DNA of 47,033 nucleotides, from contig JAZQEH010000036.1 of the NCBI GenBank assembly GCA_045538895.1, positions 1-47,033 of the forward strand. The letters run 5' to 3'. Shown in pieces: positions 7,979 to 16,613 of this stretch (positions are counted from its first letter, which is position 1; every line of letters starts with the position of its first letter). The position numbers were made by a program, and so were the translations under genes. The notes beneath the pieces were generated by a model. It worked only from the letters and a program-made list of their open reading frames with translations, had not been told where the DNA came from and searched no databases. The stretch comes from UMGS902 sp045538895 (GTDB lineage: Bacteria > Bacillota > Clostridia > Oscillospirales > CAG-272).

Positions 7979-8869
7979 ATGAAAGGTTTTGCGAGAAAAG
8001 CCGAGTGGAAACTGCTTGTATGTGCCGCTGCGGTACTGCTTTTTTCATCGGCATTGTTTTATATCGTTTTTACAGATGAAAAGCCTGCGGCGGTATACGC
8101 AGACACAGTGGCAGAAGAAACGAAAATGCCGGCGGTACCGATAATAATGTATCACAGTGTGTGCAATAACAACCGTGTTCAAAGCGATTACCGTATTGCT
8201 CCAAAACTGTTTGAAAGCGACATGAAATATATTTATGATGCAGGGTATAATGCGATTTTTGTAGGCGACCTTGTAGGCTATGTGTATGAGGGAATGCCTT
8301 TGCCTGAAAAACCGATAATAATTACGCTTGACGACGGATATCTCAACAATCTGACCGAGGTTTTGCCGATTCTTGAAAAATATGATATGTGTGCTACGGT
8401 TTCGGTTGTAGGTGAGTTTGTGGAGAGGGCAGAGAAGGAAAACGATCCTAATCCTATGTATGCTTATCTTAAGTGGGAGGATATAAAGACTCTTGAGGAT
8501 TCCGGCAGAATAGAAATCGGTAACCATACAAACGGTATGCACGAAATCGGTGAGCGACGCGGATGCATGAAGATAAGCGGTGAGAGCATTGAACGCTATG
8601 ACGAGGTTTTGTCAAACGATTTGACAAAACTGCAAAATGCTTTGACAGAAAAAGCGGATCTGACACCGATTGTATTCACATATCCGTTTGGATTTGTCAG
8701 CGAGGAGTCGCTTCCTGTGATTAAAAAACTCGGATTTTTAGCGGCACTTACGTGCTATGAGCGTATCAATTATATAAACGGCAGCATAGACCAGCTCTAT
8801 CGCCTTGGCAGATTCAACCGCCCACCCGAAATGTCAACCGAAGTTTTTATGAAGAAAAACGGGATATAA
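7979..8869 (+). CDS. Polysaccharide deacetylase (NodB domain), membrane-anchored
   Basis: A 296-residue protein. An N-terminal hydrophobic segment (about residues 11-31) acts as a signal or anchor. It is followed by a NodB/CE4 domain with its usual motifs: PIIMYHSV at 54-61, TLDDGY at 116-121 (catalytic base and metal Asp) and NHTNGMH at 182-188, the H-x(3-4)-H metal motif. A YPFG motif lies near 235. Such enzymes remove N-acetyl groups from peptidoglycan or other GlcNAc polymers outside the membrane. The RBS AGAGGTG precedes the ATG. It diverges from luxS. A palindromic repeat element begins 1 nt after its stop. Confidence 0.9.
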   Translation: MKGFARKAEWKLLVCAAAVLLFSSALFYIVFTDEKPAAVYADTVAEETKMPAVPIIMYHSVCNNNRVQSDYRIAPKLFESDMKYIYDAGYNAIFVGDLVGYVYEGMPLPEKPIIITLDDGYLNNLTEVLPILEKYDMCATVSVVGEFVERAEKENDPNPMYAYLKWEDIKTLEDSGRIEIGNHTNGMHEIGERRGCMKISGESIERYDEVLSNDLTKLQNALTEKADLTPIVFTYPFGFVSEESLPVIKKLGFLAALTCYERINYINGSIDQLYRLGRFNRPPEMSTEVFMKKNGI

Positions 8870-8870
8870 A

Positions 8871-9060
8871 TTAATGGTTAGCGAATGAGCCACCCTTGCC
8901 TAAATGGGAGGATAGCGATGCAAGCATCGCATTGACCGCGTTAGCGGTGGTGGGATACGTAAAAATGCAGTAATTACAATAGTTTTGGTACGTATCCCCC
9001 AGTCGCCGTTCGGCGACAGCCCCCTTTAGGCAAGGGGGCCTCTACTCCCATAACCATTAG
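8871..9060. repeat. Palindromic MITE-like repeat element
   Basis: About 190 bp with nested inverted repeats. The ends are TAATGGTTA (8872-8880) / TAACCATTA (9051-9059). Inside are CCCTTGCCTAAA (8893-8904) / TTTAGGCAAGGG (9025-9036) and GGGATACGTA (8952-8961) / TACGTATCCC (8989-8998). Small hairpins sit within the arms: GCGATGC/GCATCGC at 8915-8930, ACCGC/GCGGT at 8935-8948 and GTCGCCG/CGGCGAC at 9002-9017. No open reading frame of note is present. The remaining gap to 9245 holds a small GGAATG/CATTCC hairpin and the promoter at 9178. Confidence 0.85.
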
Positions 9061-9177
9061 TTTATCGCACTATGCAAAAATTATTCCTACCGTAGTGTCG
9101 ATTATCACAAACATTGTAGGGAATGGCGGTTTCCGACATTCCGTCAACACCTCACAAAGGTCATTAAAACTTATTTC

Positions 9178-9206
9178 TTGACTCCTTTTGCAAAATTTGC
9201 TAAAAT
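9178..9206 (+). promoter_or_regulatory. Promoter of the LRR protein gene
   Basis: TTGACT at 9178-9183, exactly 17 nt, then TAAAAT at 9201-9206. It lies 39 nt before the start codon of the LRR gene, outside the palindromic repeat. Confidence 0.75.
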
Positions 9207-9245
9207 GTTATTATAAAATCTTTCTAACGTGAAAGGAAACAAGAC

Positions 9246-10529
9246 ATGAAAAAACTACTCTATTTGCTGACCTGCGTAATTATGCTGATAGCGTTGCTTG
9301 TTGTATCCGCATCTGCTGAAATTCTCTCGGGTGAATGCGGTGCTAATGGTGACAACGTTACATATACGCTTGACACCGAAACAGGCTTGCTCACCATCAG
9401 CGGTGAAGGAGAGATGAAAGACTACTTTTTTAATACTTCACCTTGGCACGATAAACGTGATACTATAAAATCTATTACAATCGAAAAAGGCGTAAGAAGC
9501 ATTGGCGAATATTGCTTTTATAATTGCGCCAATATTACAGATATAACTTTACCTGACAGCGTAATAGATATTGGACTTTTGGCATTAGGAAACTGTAGTA
9601 ATCTTAAAAGCGTAACTGTGCCTGATAGCGTAAAACATATCAATAGATCTTTTCAAGGATGCAGTAGCATCGAAAGCATGAAATTGCCATTTATAGGACA
9701 GTCACCTTACGAAAATAGATATTTAGCATATATATTTGGTTCGGTTTCGGTTGATGGTGCAACATATGTCCCCTCATCTTTAAAAGAGATTATTATATCT
9801 GATGAGTGTGAAATCATCGGGAAACTTGCTTTTGACAATTGTAGCAATCTTACAAATATAACAATAGGTAATAATGTAACTTCGATTGGCGAATTTGCAT
9901 TTAAAGGATGTAGAAATATAACAACCATTACCATTCCTAAAGGAGTGACAAGTATACTGCAAAGCACTTTCGACTGTTGTTCTAGTCTTAAAACTATTTC
10001 TATCCCTACAACTGTAACAACTATTGAACGGCATGCTTTCGCAGGATGTTCATCATTATCCACCGTTTATTATCAAGGTACTCAAGCCAAATGGGACGCA
10101 ATAAATATTTATGAGGAGGCTACTGCTAACGCTCCCCTTTTAGACGCTGATCTCATCTTCATTCCCAAGATGACAACCACTGCGGACGCAGGATACTATG
10201 CAAAGAGTGCAAATGCGGCTGAAAAGATTGGTAACATTGTATTCAACGTACTGTTTGAAAACTATGATGCATCCGATATTGAAAGCTTTGGCATTTACAT
10301 TTACAATGAGAGTATGGTACAAAAGGCAAACGTTACAAGCACCAACAAGAAGTTGCTTGCCGAAAACGATGGCAAGGTAAACGTTACTATTGGCAACATT
10401 CCTTTTGCGAACTTCGACAGCCGCGTGCTTGCAATGCCTTATGCGGTTGTTAACGGTGAAACGATTTGCGGTGAAATCTGCACGTTCAGCGTAAATGATA
10501 GCCTTAAGTGGTTAGGAGAGAAAAAATGA
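9246..10529 (+). CDS. Secreted BspA-type leucine-rich-repeat protein with SLKWLGE C-terminal domain
   Basis: A 427-residue exported protein. A signal peptide spans residues 1-24. A short conserved opening (GECGANGDNVTYTLD, then GLLTISGEGEM) precedes about seven LRR_5 (BspA/Treponema-type) repeats of about 23 residues (IxxxAFxxCxxLxxITIP), covering about 70-285. The last 118 residues (from TTTADAGYY, about base 10171) form a beta-rich domain closely matching the C-terminus of the 1526-residue protein at 35446-40026 and ending SLKWLGEKK. BspA-like LRRs commonly mediate adhesion. The stop overlaps the start of a 47-residue peptide gene by ATGA. The SD of that gene lies within the codons for LGE. 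Confidence 0.88.
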   Translation: MKKLLYLLTCVIMLIALLVVSASAEILSGECGANGDNVTYTLDTETGLLTISGEGEMKDYFFNTSPWHDKRDTIKSITIEKGVRSIGEYCFYNCANITDITLPDSVIDIGLLALGNCSNLKSVTVPDSVKHINRSFQGCSSIESMKLPFIGQSPYENRYLAYIFGSVSVDGATYVPSSLKEIIISDECEIIGKLAFDNCSNLTNITIGNNVTSIGEFAFKGCRNITTITIPKGVTSILQSTFDCCSSLKTISIPTTVTTIERHAFAGCSSLSTVYYQGTQAKWDAINIYEEATANAPLLDADLIFIPKMTTTADAGYYAKSANAAEKIGNIVFNVLFENYDASDIESFGIYIYNESMVQKANVTSTNKKLLAENDGKVNVTIGNIPFANFDSRVLAMPYAVVNGETICGEICTFSVNDSLKWLGEKK

Positions 10530-10669
10530 GAAATTACGAAAAGCCGAGTGCAAAAACAGTTGCATTTGATGCAACCGATGTTATTATGACAAGCGTTCCC
10601 GAAGTGCTTACCCAAAACGGAGCATCCCTCGGCGAACTTGATGCAACCACAATCAATTTGTTTTCATAA
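10526..10669 (+). CDS. Small peptide gene, 47 residues, copy 1 of a paired family
   Basis: I do not recognise a characterised family. It overlaps the LRR gene stop (ATGA) and has AGGAG at 10514-10518, 7 nt before the ATG. The peptide begins MRNYEKP, has the core TVAFDATDVIMTSVPEVL and ends with LGELD and INLFS. It matches the peptide at 40023-40163 at 33 of 46 aligned positions, and the genomic setting is identical in both places. No Cys, no signal peptide and no transmembrane segment; the composition is acidic. Conservation in sequence, SD and overlap argues strongly that it is translated. A terminator follows 11 nt after the stop. A precursor peptide, a chaperone or a signal are all possible. 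Confidence 0.82.
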   Translation: MRNYEKPSAKTVAFDATDVIMTSVPEVLTQNGASLGELDATTINLFS

Positions 10670-10679
10670 ACCCAAAAAG

Positions 10680-10705
10680 ATATCGGCATTGCCGATATTT
10701 TTTTT
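10680..10705 (+). terminator. Terminator of the LRR-peptide operon
   Basis: ATATCGGC (10680-10687) pairs with GCCGATAT (10691-10698) and is followed by eight T. This closes the LRR/peptide transcript. Confidence 0.9.
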
Positions 10706-10817
10706 GGTTTATACAACGGATTTGTGATTCCCAAATAGTTACCCATAAACAATACTTTGTCCCTCTTGCACTTTCCTTTTAAATATAGTACACTCTAATA
10801 AAAGGAGTGTGACTCTT

Positions 10818-11777
10818 ATGCCGACGCAAGCACAAACTAACCCATACCGCAATACCGATACAAACAAACGCTATTACACCTACGATTATTATCTTCGCCG
10901 CACTTTTGGCGGTAAATGTATTAAAATTCCGCTTGACATAGGCTGCACCTGCCCGAACATTGACGGCACACGTGGCAAAGGCGGTTGTATTTACTGCTCC
11001 TCCCGCGGCAGCGGCGACTTTGCATCGGCTCCGACATTATCGGTTGCAGAGCAATGCAGAACCGTAAAAGAGTCACTTACAAAAAAATGGAACGTTGAAC
11101 GTATAATCCCTTACTTTCAGGCACACACCAACACGTATGCAAGCGTTGACTATTTAAAACAAAAATTCACCGAGGCTTTAAGCCTTGACAACGTTGTTGC
11201 AATGAACGTAGCAACACGTGCGGATTGCCTTGGCGATGACGTTGTGGAGCTTCTTAAAGAAATTGCAGAGCAAACGGTGCTGACCGTTGAACTCGGACTG
11301 CAAAGCACAAACGATAAAACCGCACAGCTTATAAACCGTTGCCACACATATGACGAATTTCTGACAGGGTACAACAAGCTTCGCACGGCTTCGGATAAGA
11401 TCCGTATAGGCGTGCATATCATTGACGGGCTCCCCGGCGAAACCGACGAAGATATGCTGACAACCGCAAGGGAAGTGGCTTCGCTTTTTCCTGATGAAGT
11501 CAAAATACATCTTTTGCACGTTATTAAAGGAACCGCACTTGCAAAAATGTATGAAAACGGCGATTATACTCCGCTTGACCTTGACAGGTATGCAGAGATA
11601 GTTGCAAACCAACTGACGCTTATGCCGCCCGACACGGTTATCGGCAGAGTGACCGGTGACGGTGTAAGCTCGGATTTGCTTGCACCGCTCTGGAGTCTGC
11701 GAAAAACCAACGTAATCAACACCATAGATAAACTCATGTATGCTAAAAATCTTTGGCAAGGAAAGAATTTTGAATAA
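10818..11777 (+). CDS. Radical SAM protein, TIGR01212/YhcC type
   Basis: A 319-residue cytoplasmic radical-SAM enzyme. The YhcC-type cluster motif is seen as GCTCPNIDG followed by GGCIYC, which keeps the three Cys needed for the 4Fe-4S cluster, near residues 35-60. Other family features include VELGLQS and GVHIIDGLPGE. Members are widespread in bacteria and structurally related to Elp3; their reaction is not firmly established. ATG 10818 is chosen because AAAGGAG at 10801-10807 is 10 nt away; the GTG at 10809 is only 1 nt from the SD. It has its own terminator on both sides, so it is probably not part of the adjacent peptide operon. Confidence 0.9.
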   Translation: MPTQAQTNPYRNTDTNKRYYTYDYYLRRTFGGKCIKIPLDIGCTCPNIDGTRGKGGCIYCSSRGSGDFASAPTLSVAEQCRTVKESLTKKWNVERIIPYFQAHTNTYASVDYLKQKFTEALSLDNVVAMNVATRADCLGDDVVELLKEIAEQTVLTVELGLQSTNDKTAQLINRCHTYDEFLTGYNKLRTASDKIRIGVHIIDGLPGETDEDMLTTAREVASLFPDEVKIHLLHVIKGTALAKMYENGDYTPLDLDRYAEIVANQLTLMPPDTVIGRVTGDGVSSDLLAPLWSLRKTNVINTIDKLMYAKNLWQGKNFE

Positions 11778-11787
11778 ATATTTGTTT

Positions 11788-11817
11788 AAAATGCACAAAA
11801 ATTGTTTTGTGCATTTT
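11788..11817. terminator. Intrinsic terminator after radical SAM gene
   Basis: 13-bp perfect stem AAAATGCACAAAA / TTTTGTGCATTTT with an ATTG loop, 10 nt after the stop codon. The T-tract is part of the stem. Confidence 0.8.
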
Positions 11818-11849
11818 ACATTTCTACGGCAAAAAGTTCAAAATTTCAC

Positions 11850-11878
11850 TTGCATGAAGTGCTAAAGTGTAGTATAAT
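11850..11878 (+). promoter_or_regulatory. Promoter of the EF-G-like gene
   Basis: TTGCAT (11850-11855), 17-nt spacer, TATAAT (11873-11878), followed by an RBS AAAAGGAG 9 nt before the ATG at 11914. A near-consensus sigma-A promoter. Confidence 0.85.
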
Positions 11879-11913
11879 GTTTTTATAATATTTCCTAAAA
11901 GGAGCAAAAGACT

Positions 11914-13983
11914 ATGGCGGAATACATCACCAAAAACATTAGAAATATTGTCCTTCTCGGACACGGTTCAACAGGTAAGACCTCTCTTGCAGAGGCAATG
12001 CTTTACCGCAAGAAGCTTACAGACAGACTCGGTAAGCCTACCGAAGGAAATACAGTATGTGACTACGATTCTGAAGAAATCAAGCGCGGCTTTACACTTT
12101 CCGCCGCTATGGTAAACTTCGTTCATAATGATATAAAGATTAACGTTATTGATGCCCCCGGTTATCTCGGCTTCCGTGGCGAGGCAAAGCAGGCAGTACG
12201 TGTTGCCGATGCGGCAGTTATCGTTGTTGACGGACGTACAGGCGTACAGGTTGGTACCGACCTTGGCTGGGACTATGCTACCGAAGCAGGTATTCCCAAG
12301 TCCTTCTTTATCAACCGTTTTGATGACGATGAAGCACGTTTTGCAAAGGCGTTCAATGCACTTCGTGAGCGTTACGGCGTTGCTGTTTGTCCTATCATTA
12401 TTCCTATGATCGAGGCTGACAAGGTTGCAGGCTTCCTTAACCTCATTGATATGAAGGTTTATACATACGATGCGGCAGGTAACCTCTCCAAGGGCGACAA
12501 GATCCCTGCAGACTTCATCGGTATCGCACACGAATACCGCGACATGCTTCTTGAATCTATCGCAGGTACCTCCGATGAACTTATGGATAAGTATTTCGAG
12601 GATCCCGAAAGCATTACGCGTGAAGAAGCGGTTGAAGCTATTCACGAGGGTATTATTCACGGTGGTATCGTGCCTGTAATTTGCGGTTCTGCTGCAAAGG
12701 TATGGGGTATTGCTCCGCTTCTTGACATCATTGCCGACTCCTTCCCGAGACCTACTGCACGTGGTGCAGAAAAGGCTGTTGACGGCAGTGAAATCGCTAT
12801 TGACAAGGATGGCGAGCCTGCACTCTTCGTATTCAAGACCGTTGCCGACCCGTTCGTTGGCAAGATGACATACTTCAAGGTTATGAACGGCACGGTTAAG
12901 CGTGATATGACGCTTAAGAATGCAAATGGCGGCGAAGAAAAGCTTGCAAAGATTTACACTGTAGTTGGTAAGAAGCAGACAGAGGTTGACTCGCTTTGCT
13001 GCGGCGATATCGGTGTTACCGCAAAGCTTTCCAACACCAATACCAATGATACTCTCAGTCAGTCCGGTACTGTACAGTATGCACACGTAATTTCTCCCAC
13101 ACCTTATATGGCAAAGGGTATCGTACCCGTTTCCAAGGGCGATGAAGATAAGATTTCACAGGGCATTGCAAGACTTCTTGAAGAAGACCTCAGCCTTCGT
13201 TATGAGAACAATGCCGAAACAAGACAGCGTCTTGTATACGGTCTTGGCGACATTCACCTTGATGTTACCGTTGCAAAGCTCAAGGCACGTTACGGCGTAT
13301 CCGTAGCACTTGAAAAGCAGAAGATTGCATACCGTGAAGCTATCCGTAAGAAGGTTTCTGTTGAAGGTAAGCACAAGAAGCAGTCCGGCGGTCACGGTCA
13401 GTACGGTCACGTTAAGATGGAATTCAGTCCCAATGAAGAGGGCGGCCTTATCTTTACAGAAAGCACCGTTGGCGGTAGCGTACCGAAGAACTTCCATCCC
13501 GCAGTACAGAAGGGACTTGAGGAGGCTATGAAGAAGGGCGTGCTTGCAGGCTTCCCGATGACGGGCCTCAAGGCTAACCTTTTCGACGGTTCTTATCACG
13601 ACGTTGACTCGTCTGAAATGGCATTCAAGATGGCTGCATCTATCGCATATAAAGAGGGTATGAAGCAGGCTAACCCCGTACTTATGGAGCCTGTTATGAC
13701 CATGCGTGTTTACGTTCCCGATGCGATGGTTGGTGACATTCTCGGCGACTTCAATAAGCGTCGCGGCAGAGTGCTTAATATCACTCCCGATGAAACAAAG
13801 AACGGCTCTACCATTATCGAGGCAGAGGTTCCTCAGGCAGAAGTACTTGAGTACACAATCGCACTTCGCTCGATGACTCAGGGACGTGGACGTTATGATA
13901 TGGAATTTGTTCGCTATGAAGAGGTTCCGCAGAACGTTGCAGACGTTATCATCGCTGAAAACAAGGCAAATCTCGAAGACTAA
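11914..13983 (+). CDS. EF-G2-like translation GTPase
   Basis: A 689-residue protein with the whole EF-G domain order (G, II, III, IV, V). The P-loop is GHGSTGKT (16-23). The G3 motif reads DAPGY (80-84), where canonical EF-G has DTPGH, so the GTPase-activating His is replaced by Tyr. G4 is NRFD (134-137) instead of NKxD. The usual ERGITI switch is replaced by KRGFTL. The GSAAK motif (G5 region) is present. These changes mark the EF-G2/EF-G-like paralogue group rather than the main elongation factor; canonical fusA should be elsewhere in the genome. The gene has frequent use of AAG, CTT and other codons typical of well-expressed genes. It is monocistronic with its own promoter and terminator. 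Confidence 0.88.
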   Translation: MAEYITKNIRNIVLLGHGSTGKTSLAEAMLYRKKLTDRLGKPTEGNTVCDYDSEEIKRGFTLSAAMVNFVHNDIKINVIDAPGYLGFRGEAKQAVRVADAAVIVVDGRTGVQVGTDLGWDYATEAGIPKSFFINRFDDDEARFAKAFNALRERYGVAVCPIIIPMIEADKVAGFLNLIDMKVYTYDAAGNLSKGDKIPADFIGIAHEYRDMLLESIAGTSDELMDKYFEDPESITREEAVEAIHEGIIHGGIVPVICGSAAKVWGIAPLLDIIADSFPRPTARGAEKAVDGSEIAIDKDGEPALFVFKTVADPFVGKMTYFKVMNGTVKRDMTLKNANGGEEKLAKIYTVVGKKQTEVDSLCCGDIGVTAKLSNTNTNDTLSQSGTVQYAHVISPTPYMAKGIVPVSKGDEDKISQGIARLLEEDLSLRYENNAETRQRLVYGLGDIHLDVTVAKLKARYGVSVALEKQKIAYREAIRKKVSVEGKHKKQSGGHGQYGHVKMEFSPNEEGGLIFTESTVGGSVPKNFHPAVQKGLEEAMKKGVLAGFPMTGLKANLFDGSYHDVDSSEMAFKMAASIAYKEGMKQANPVLMEPVMTMRVYVPDAMVGDILGDFNKRRGRVLNITPDETKNGSTIIEAEVPQAEVLEYTIALRSMTQGRGRYDMEFVRYEEVPQNVADVIIAENKANLED

Positions 13984-13993
13984 TCTTGAAACT

Positions 13994-14028
13994 ACAAAAG
14001 GAGATGTAATTTTTACATCTCCTTTTGT
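13994..14028. terminator. Terminator after the EF-G-like gene
   Basis: 16-bp perfect stem (13994-14009 with 14013-14028; core AAAAGGAGATGTAA) and a TTT loop, 10 nt after the stop codon. The U-rich half lies inside the 3' arm. Confidence 0.8.
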
Positions 14029-14162
14029 GATATTTGCAATAAAAATTTTATTATTTATAATGGATTTTTTAACAAATGTATGATAAAATGTTGTTAATCG
14101 CAAATACAGTTTTGCAAATTGTATTTACAGAATACTTTTAGCAATACAAGGAGAAGGTCTTA

Positions 14163-16595
14163 ATGAAAAGTATTTTTAAAGTTTTTGCAGTTTTGCTTGT
14201 GACAGTAGCGGTGCTTTTGCCGTTCAGTGTGTCAGCAGCAGAAACTGTAACACCGCAAACTGCGGCAGAGGCATTGCATGAGCTCGGCTTGCTTGCAGGC
14301 AAGGGAACCAATGCTGACGGTAGTATCAATTTCGATTTGAATGGTAAGCTCACCCGAGCCGAAACAGTAACACAGATCGTGCGTTTTCTCGGCAAAGAAA
14401 AGGTTGCTACGTCAAACGTTGATAAATGTCCTTTTACCGATTTGCCATCATGGTCTGTACCGTACGTTGGATATGCGTATGCAAAAGGCATTACGCAGGG
14501 CGTAAGTGCTACAACGTTCAATGCAAACGGAGAAATGACTGAAATGGCATTCCTCACAATGTTCTTACGTGTGCTTGGTTATGTGGACAAGGCAGACGGC
14601 AGTGCCGATTTTGTCTGGAATGCTCCCTACGGCCTTGCTGAAAAGGTAGGACTTGTTGACACTGCAAAGGGAAACACCACCTTTACAAGAGGTGATGCAT
14701 TTATTATTTGTTATAATGCGTTGACCGCCGATATTAAAGACGATGATCGCAATATGGCAGAGTATCTTATAAGTGGTGGGTTGTTTACTATGGATGAATT
14801 CAACAAAGTGACAGCAGGGGCTGTTACAGAGCTTAAGACCGAACTTACTGATATTTCAAAGATTGTGCAGAAGAGTGCTGACGGTGACCATGCAAACGAC
14901 GATTACCGCACCGCATCACTTGAGATCAACTTCCGTGAAAACGTTACGCTTACCTCCAACGTTACAGGCTATTCACGTTATAATAAAGCGTACTACCCCA
15001 GAGTTAAAAAGGTAAACGATAACTTCTATCTGCTCCTTTATATGTATGATGAGCTTGGTCCTCACATCTATTATGCTACCAGTAGCGATGGTATAAACTG
15101 GAATGCTCCCGAGGTGCTTTATAATGAAGCACATCATCGCTTTGTTCATACATACGGACCTCTTGAGGGAAAGAACGACAGCTATTGGGCGGTGAATGCA
15201 GATGCATGCGTGCTTGATGACGGTACAGTATTCTGCGTTTATGCACGCCGTGCGTCATCGGGTTATCGCTATTATCCCGAGCTTTGCGGACTATATATGA
15301 CAATAGGTACACCTAAAGATAACGGTGCTATTGAATGGACAGAGGCAAAGCGTATTTACACAGGTCAGGTATGGGAGCCGAGCGTGCTCAAGCGTTCAAA
15401 CGGCGATATAGAGGTCTACTTTACACAGGTAGGCCCTGATATTGTAAAGTACGGCTATAATGAAACTCACCGTTCCACCGGTACTGCAATGATAGTTTCC
15501 AAGGATAACGGTGCTACATGGACTCCCGACATTCAGCCCGGCGATAAGAATTACTACCACGCATATACCGTATATCAGGAATACGTAGGAGATCTTCTCG
15601 ACCAGTATTCGGGCGTTGAACGTCCGCATTTTAATGGACAGATGCCCGTTGCAACCGAGCTTTACAACGGAAAAATACTTCTTGCGGTTGAAACAAGACA
15701 GCTCGACGGCAAGTTCCGTGTTTCTTATGCACTCAGCGGAGAAAACGGATATTGGAAAGATCTTGGGGAAGAGGAAGAGGGAACGTACGTTAAACTCACC
15801 GATCCTCCGAACTCAAGCCCTTATGTTGACAGATTCCTTTCCGGCGAGGTTTATTTCACACATAACTACGGCGGCAATCTTCGCGGTAGACTTGGTGCGC
15901 CCGACGGCAGTGAGATTGGCAACGTATTTGCAAATGCTCCCGGTTCAACCGGTATCTGGGGCTCATGTACGGTTATTGACACTCACAAAGCGATTACCGC
16001 AATGCAGACAAGTGTAGACGGTGTAAAGGGAATCAACCTTTATTATTCCTACCTCAATCACAGAATCAATTCTCCAAGGGCTACTATAACCGTTGACGGC
16101 TATACAAATGATTGGGATAACAACACAGATGCACTTTTCGTAGGTAGTGAGTCACAGGCACAGGTTACACTCCGCACAGCGCATGACAGCGAGAACGTGT
16201 ACTTCCTCCTTTCCCGCCTTGACTACTATCTTACCGACGGCGATACCGTTACTGTTTGCGTAGGTGCGGGAACTACCTCCGAATACCGCATCACTGTAGA
16301 TTTGAACGGTAAGGCAAGTGTTGATTATTACAGCAACGGTATGAAGAAGAGCTCTGCCGCACTTGACAGCGTTGTTGTAAAGCTTTTCGGAACACTCAAC
16401 AATAACGAAGACAAGGACGAGGGTGCAGTAATTGAAATGTCTGTTCCGAAGTCCATGGTAGAACTTACCGGTAAGACCGAGTTCCCGATAAGACTTGAGC
16501 TTAACAATCAGGACGGCACCGGTTCTATTTCGGATACCTTCACAGGTGCATCCACATTCTCCACAAAACTCTGGCCTAAAGTTGTACTTGATTAA
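14163..16595 (+). CDS. SLH-anchored sialidase-like propeller protein with C-terminal CBM9/DOMON-like domain
   Basis: An 810-residue surface protein. A signal peptide (1-25) is followed by S-layer homology repeats (about 33-85, starting LHELGLLAGKG, and 88-145 with CPFTDLPSWSVPYVGYAYAKG, plus a weaker third to about 200). A BNR/sialidase-like propeller follows (about 240-630) with Asp-box motifs such as ATSSDGINWN and VSKDNGATWT. The C-terminal beta-sandwich (about 645-805, opening ITVDGYTNDW) resembles CBM9/DOMON-type sugar-binding domains. SLH repeats bind secondary cell-wall polymer. The glycosidic activity is inferred only from fold; I could not assign the Arg triad of true sialidases. RBS AAGGAG; possibly cotranscribed with the two genes downstream (gaps of 18 and 24 nt). 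Confidence 0.82.
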   Translation: MKSIFKVFAVLLVTVAVLLPFSVSAAETVTPQTAAEALHELGLLAGKGTNADGSINFDLNGKLTRAETVTQIVRFLGKEKVATSNVDKCPFTDLPSWSVPYVGYAYAKGITQGVSATTFNANGEMTEMAFLTMFLRVLGYVDKADGSADFVWNAPYGLAEKVGLVDTAKGNTTFTRGDAFIICYNALTADIKDDDRNMAEYLISGGLFTMDEFNKVTAGAVTELKTELTDISKIVQKSADGDHANDDYRTASLEINFRENVTLTSNVTGYSRYNKAYYPRVKKVNDNFYLLLYMYDELGPHIYYATSSDGINWNAPEVLYNEAHHRFVHTYGPLEGKNDSYWAVNADACVLDDGTVFCVYARRASSGYRYYPELCGLYMTIGTPKDNGAIEWTEAKRIYTGQVWEPSVLKRSNGDIEVYFTQVGPDIVKYGYNETHRSTGTAMIVSKDNGATWTPDIQPGDKNYYHAYTVYQEYVGDLLDQYSGVERPHFNGQMPVATELYNGKILLAVETRQLDGKFRVSYALSGENGYWKDLGEEEEGTYVKLTDPPNSSPYVDRFLSGEVYFTHNYGGNLRGRLGAPDGSEIGNVFANAPGSTGIWGSCTVIDTHKAITAMQTSVDGVKGINLYYSYLNHRINSPRATITVDGYTNDWDNNTDALFVGSESQAQVTLRTAHDSENVYFLLSRLDYYLTDGDTVTVCVGAGTTSEYRITVDLNGKASVDYYSNGMKKSSAALDSVVVKLFGTLNNNEDKDEGAVIEMSVPKSMVELTGKTEFPIRLELNNQDGTGSISDTFTGASTFSTKLWPKVVLD

Positions 16596-16613
16596 GATTT
16601 GAGAGGGCATGTT

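Noticed and set aside
10818..11777. Radical SAM protein as maturase for the neighbouring small peptide
   Set aside because: A strong terminator separates them, the family is a widespread conserved one, no SPASM-type extension is visible, and the second peptide copy has no radical SAM neighbour.
11968..14103. Two long minus-strand frames (372 and 315 residues)
   Set aside because: Antisense to the EF-G-like gene, which has all its conserved motifs on the plus strand; no RBS or domain on the minus strand.
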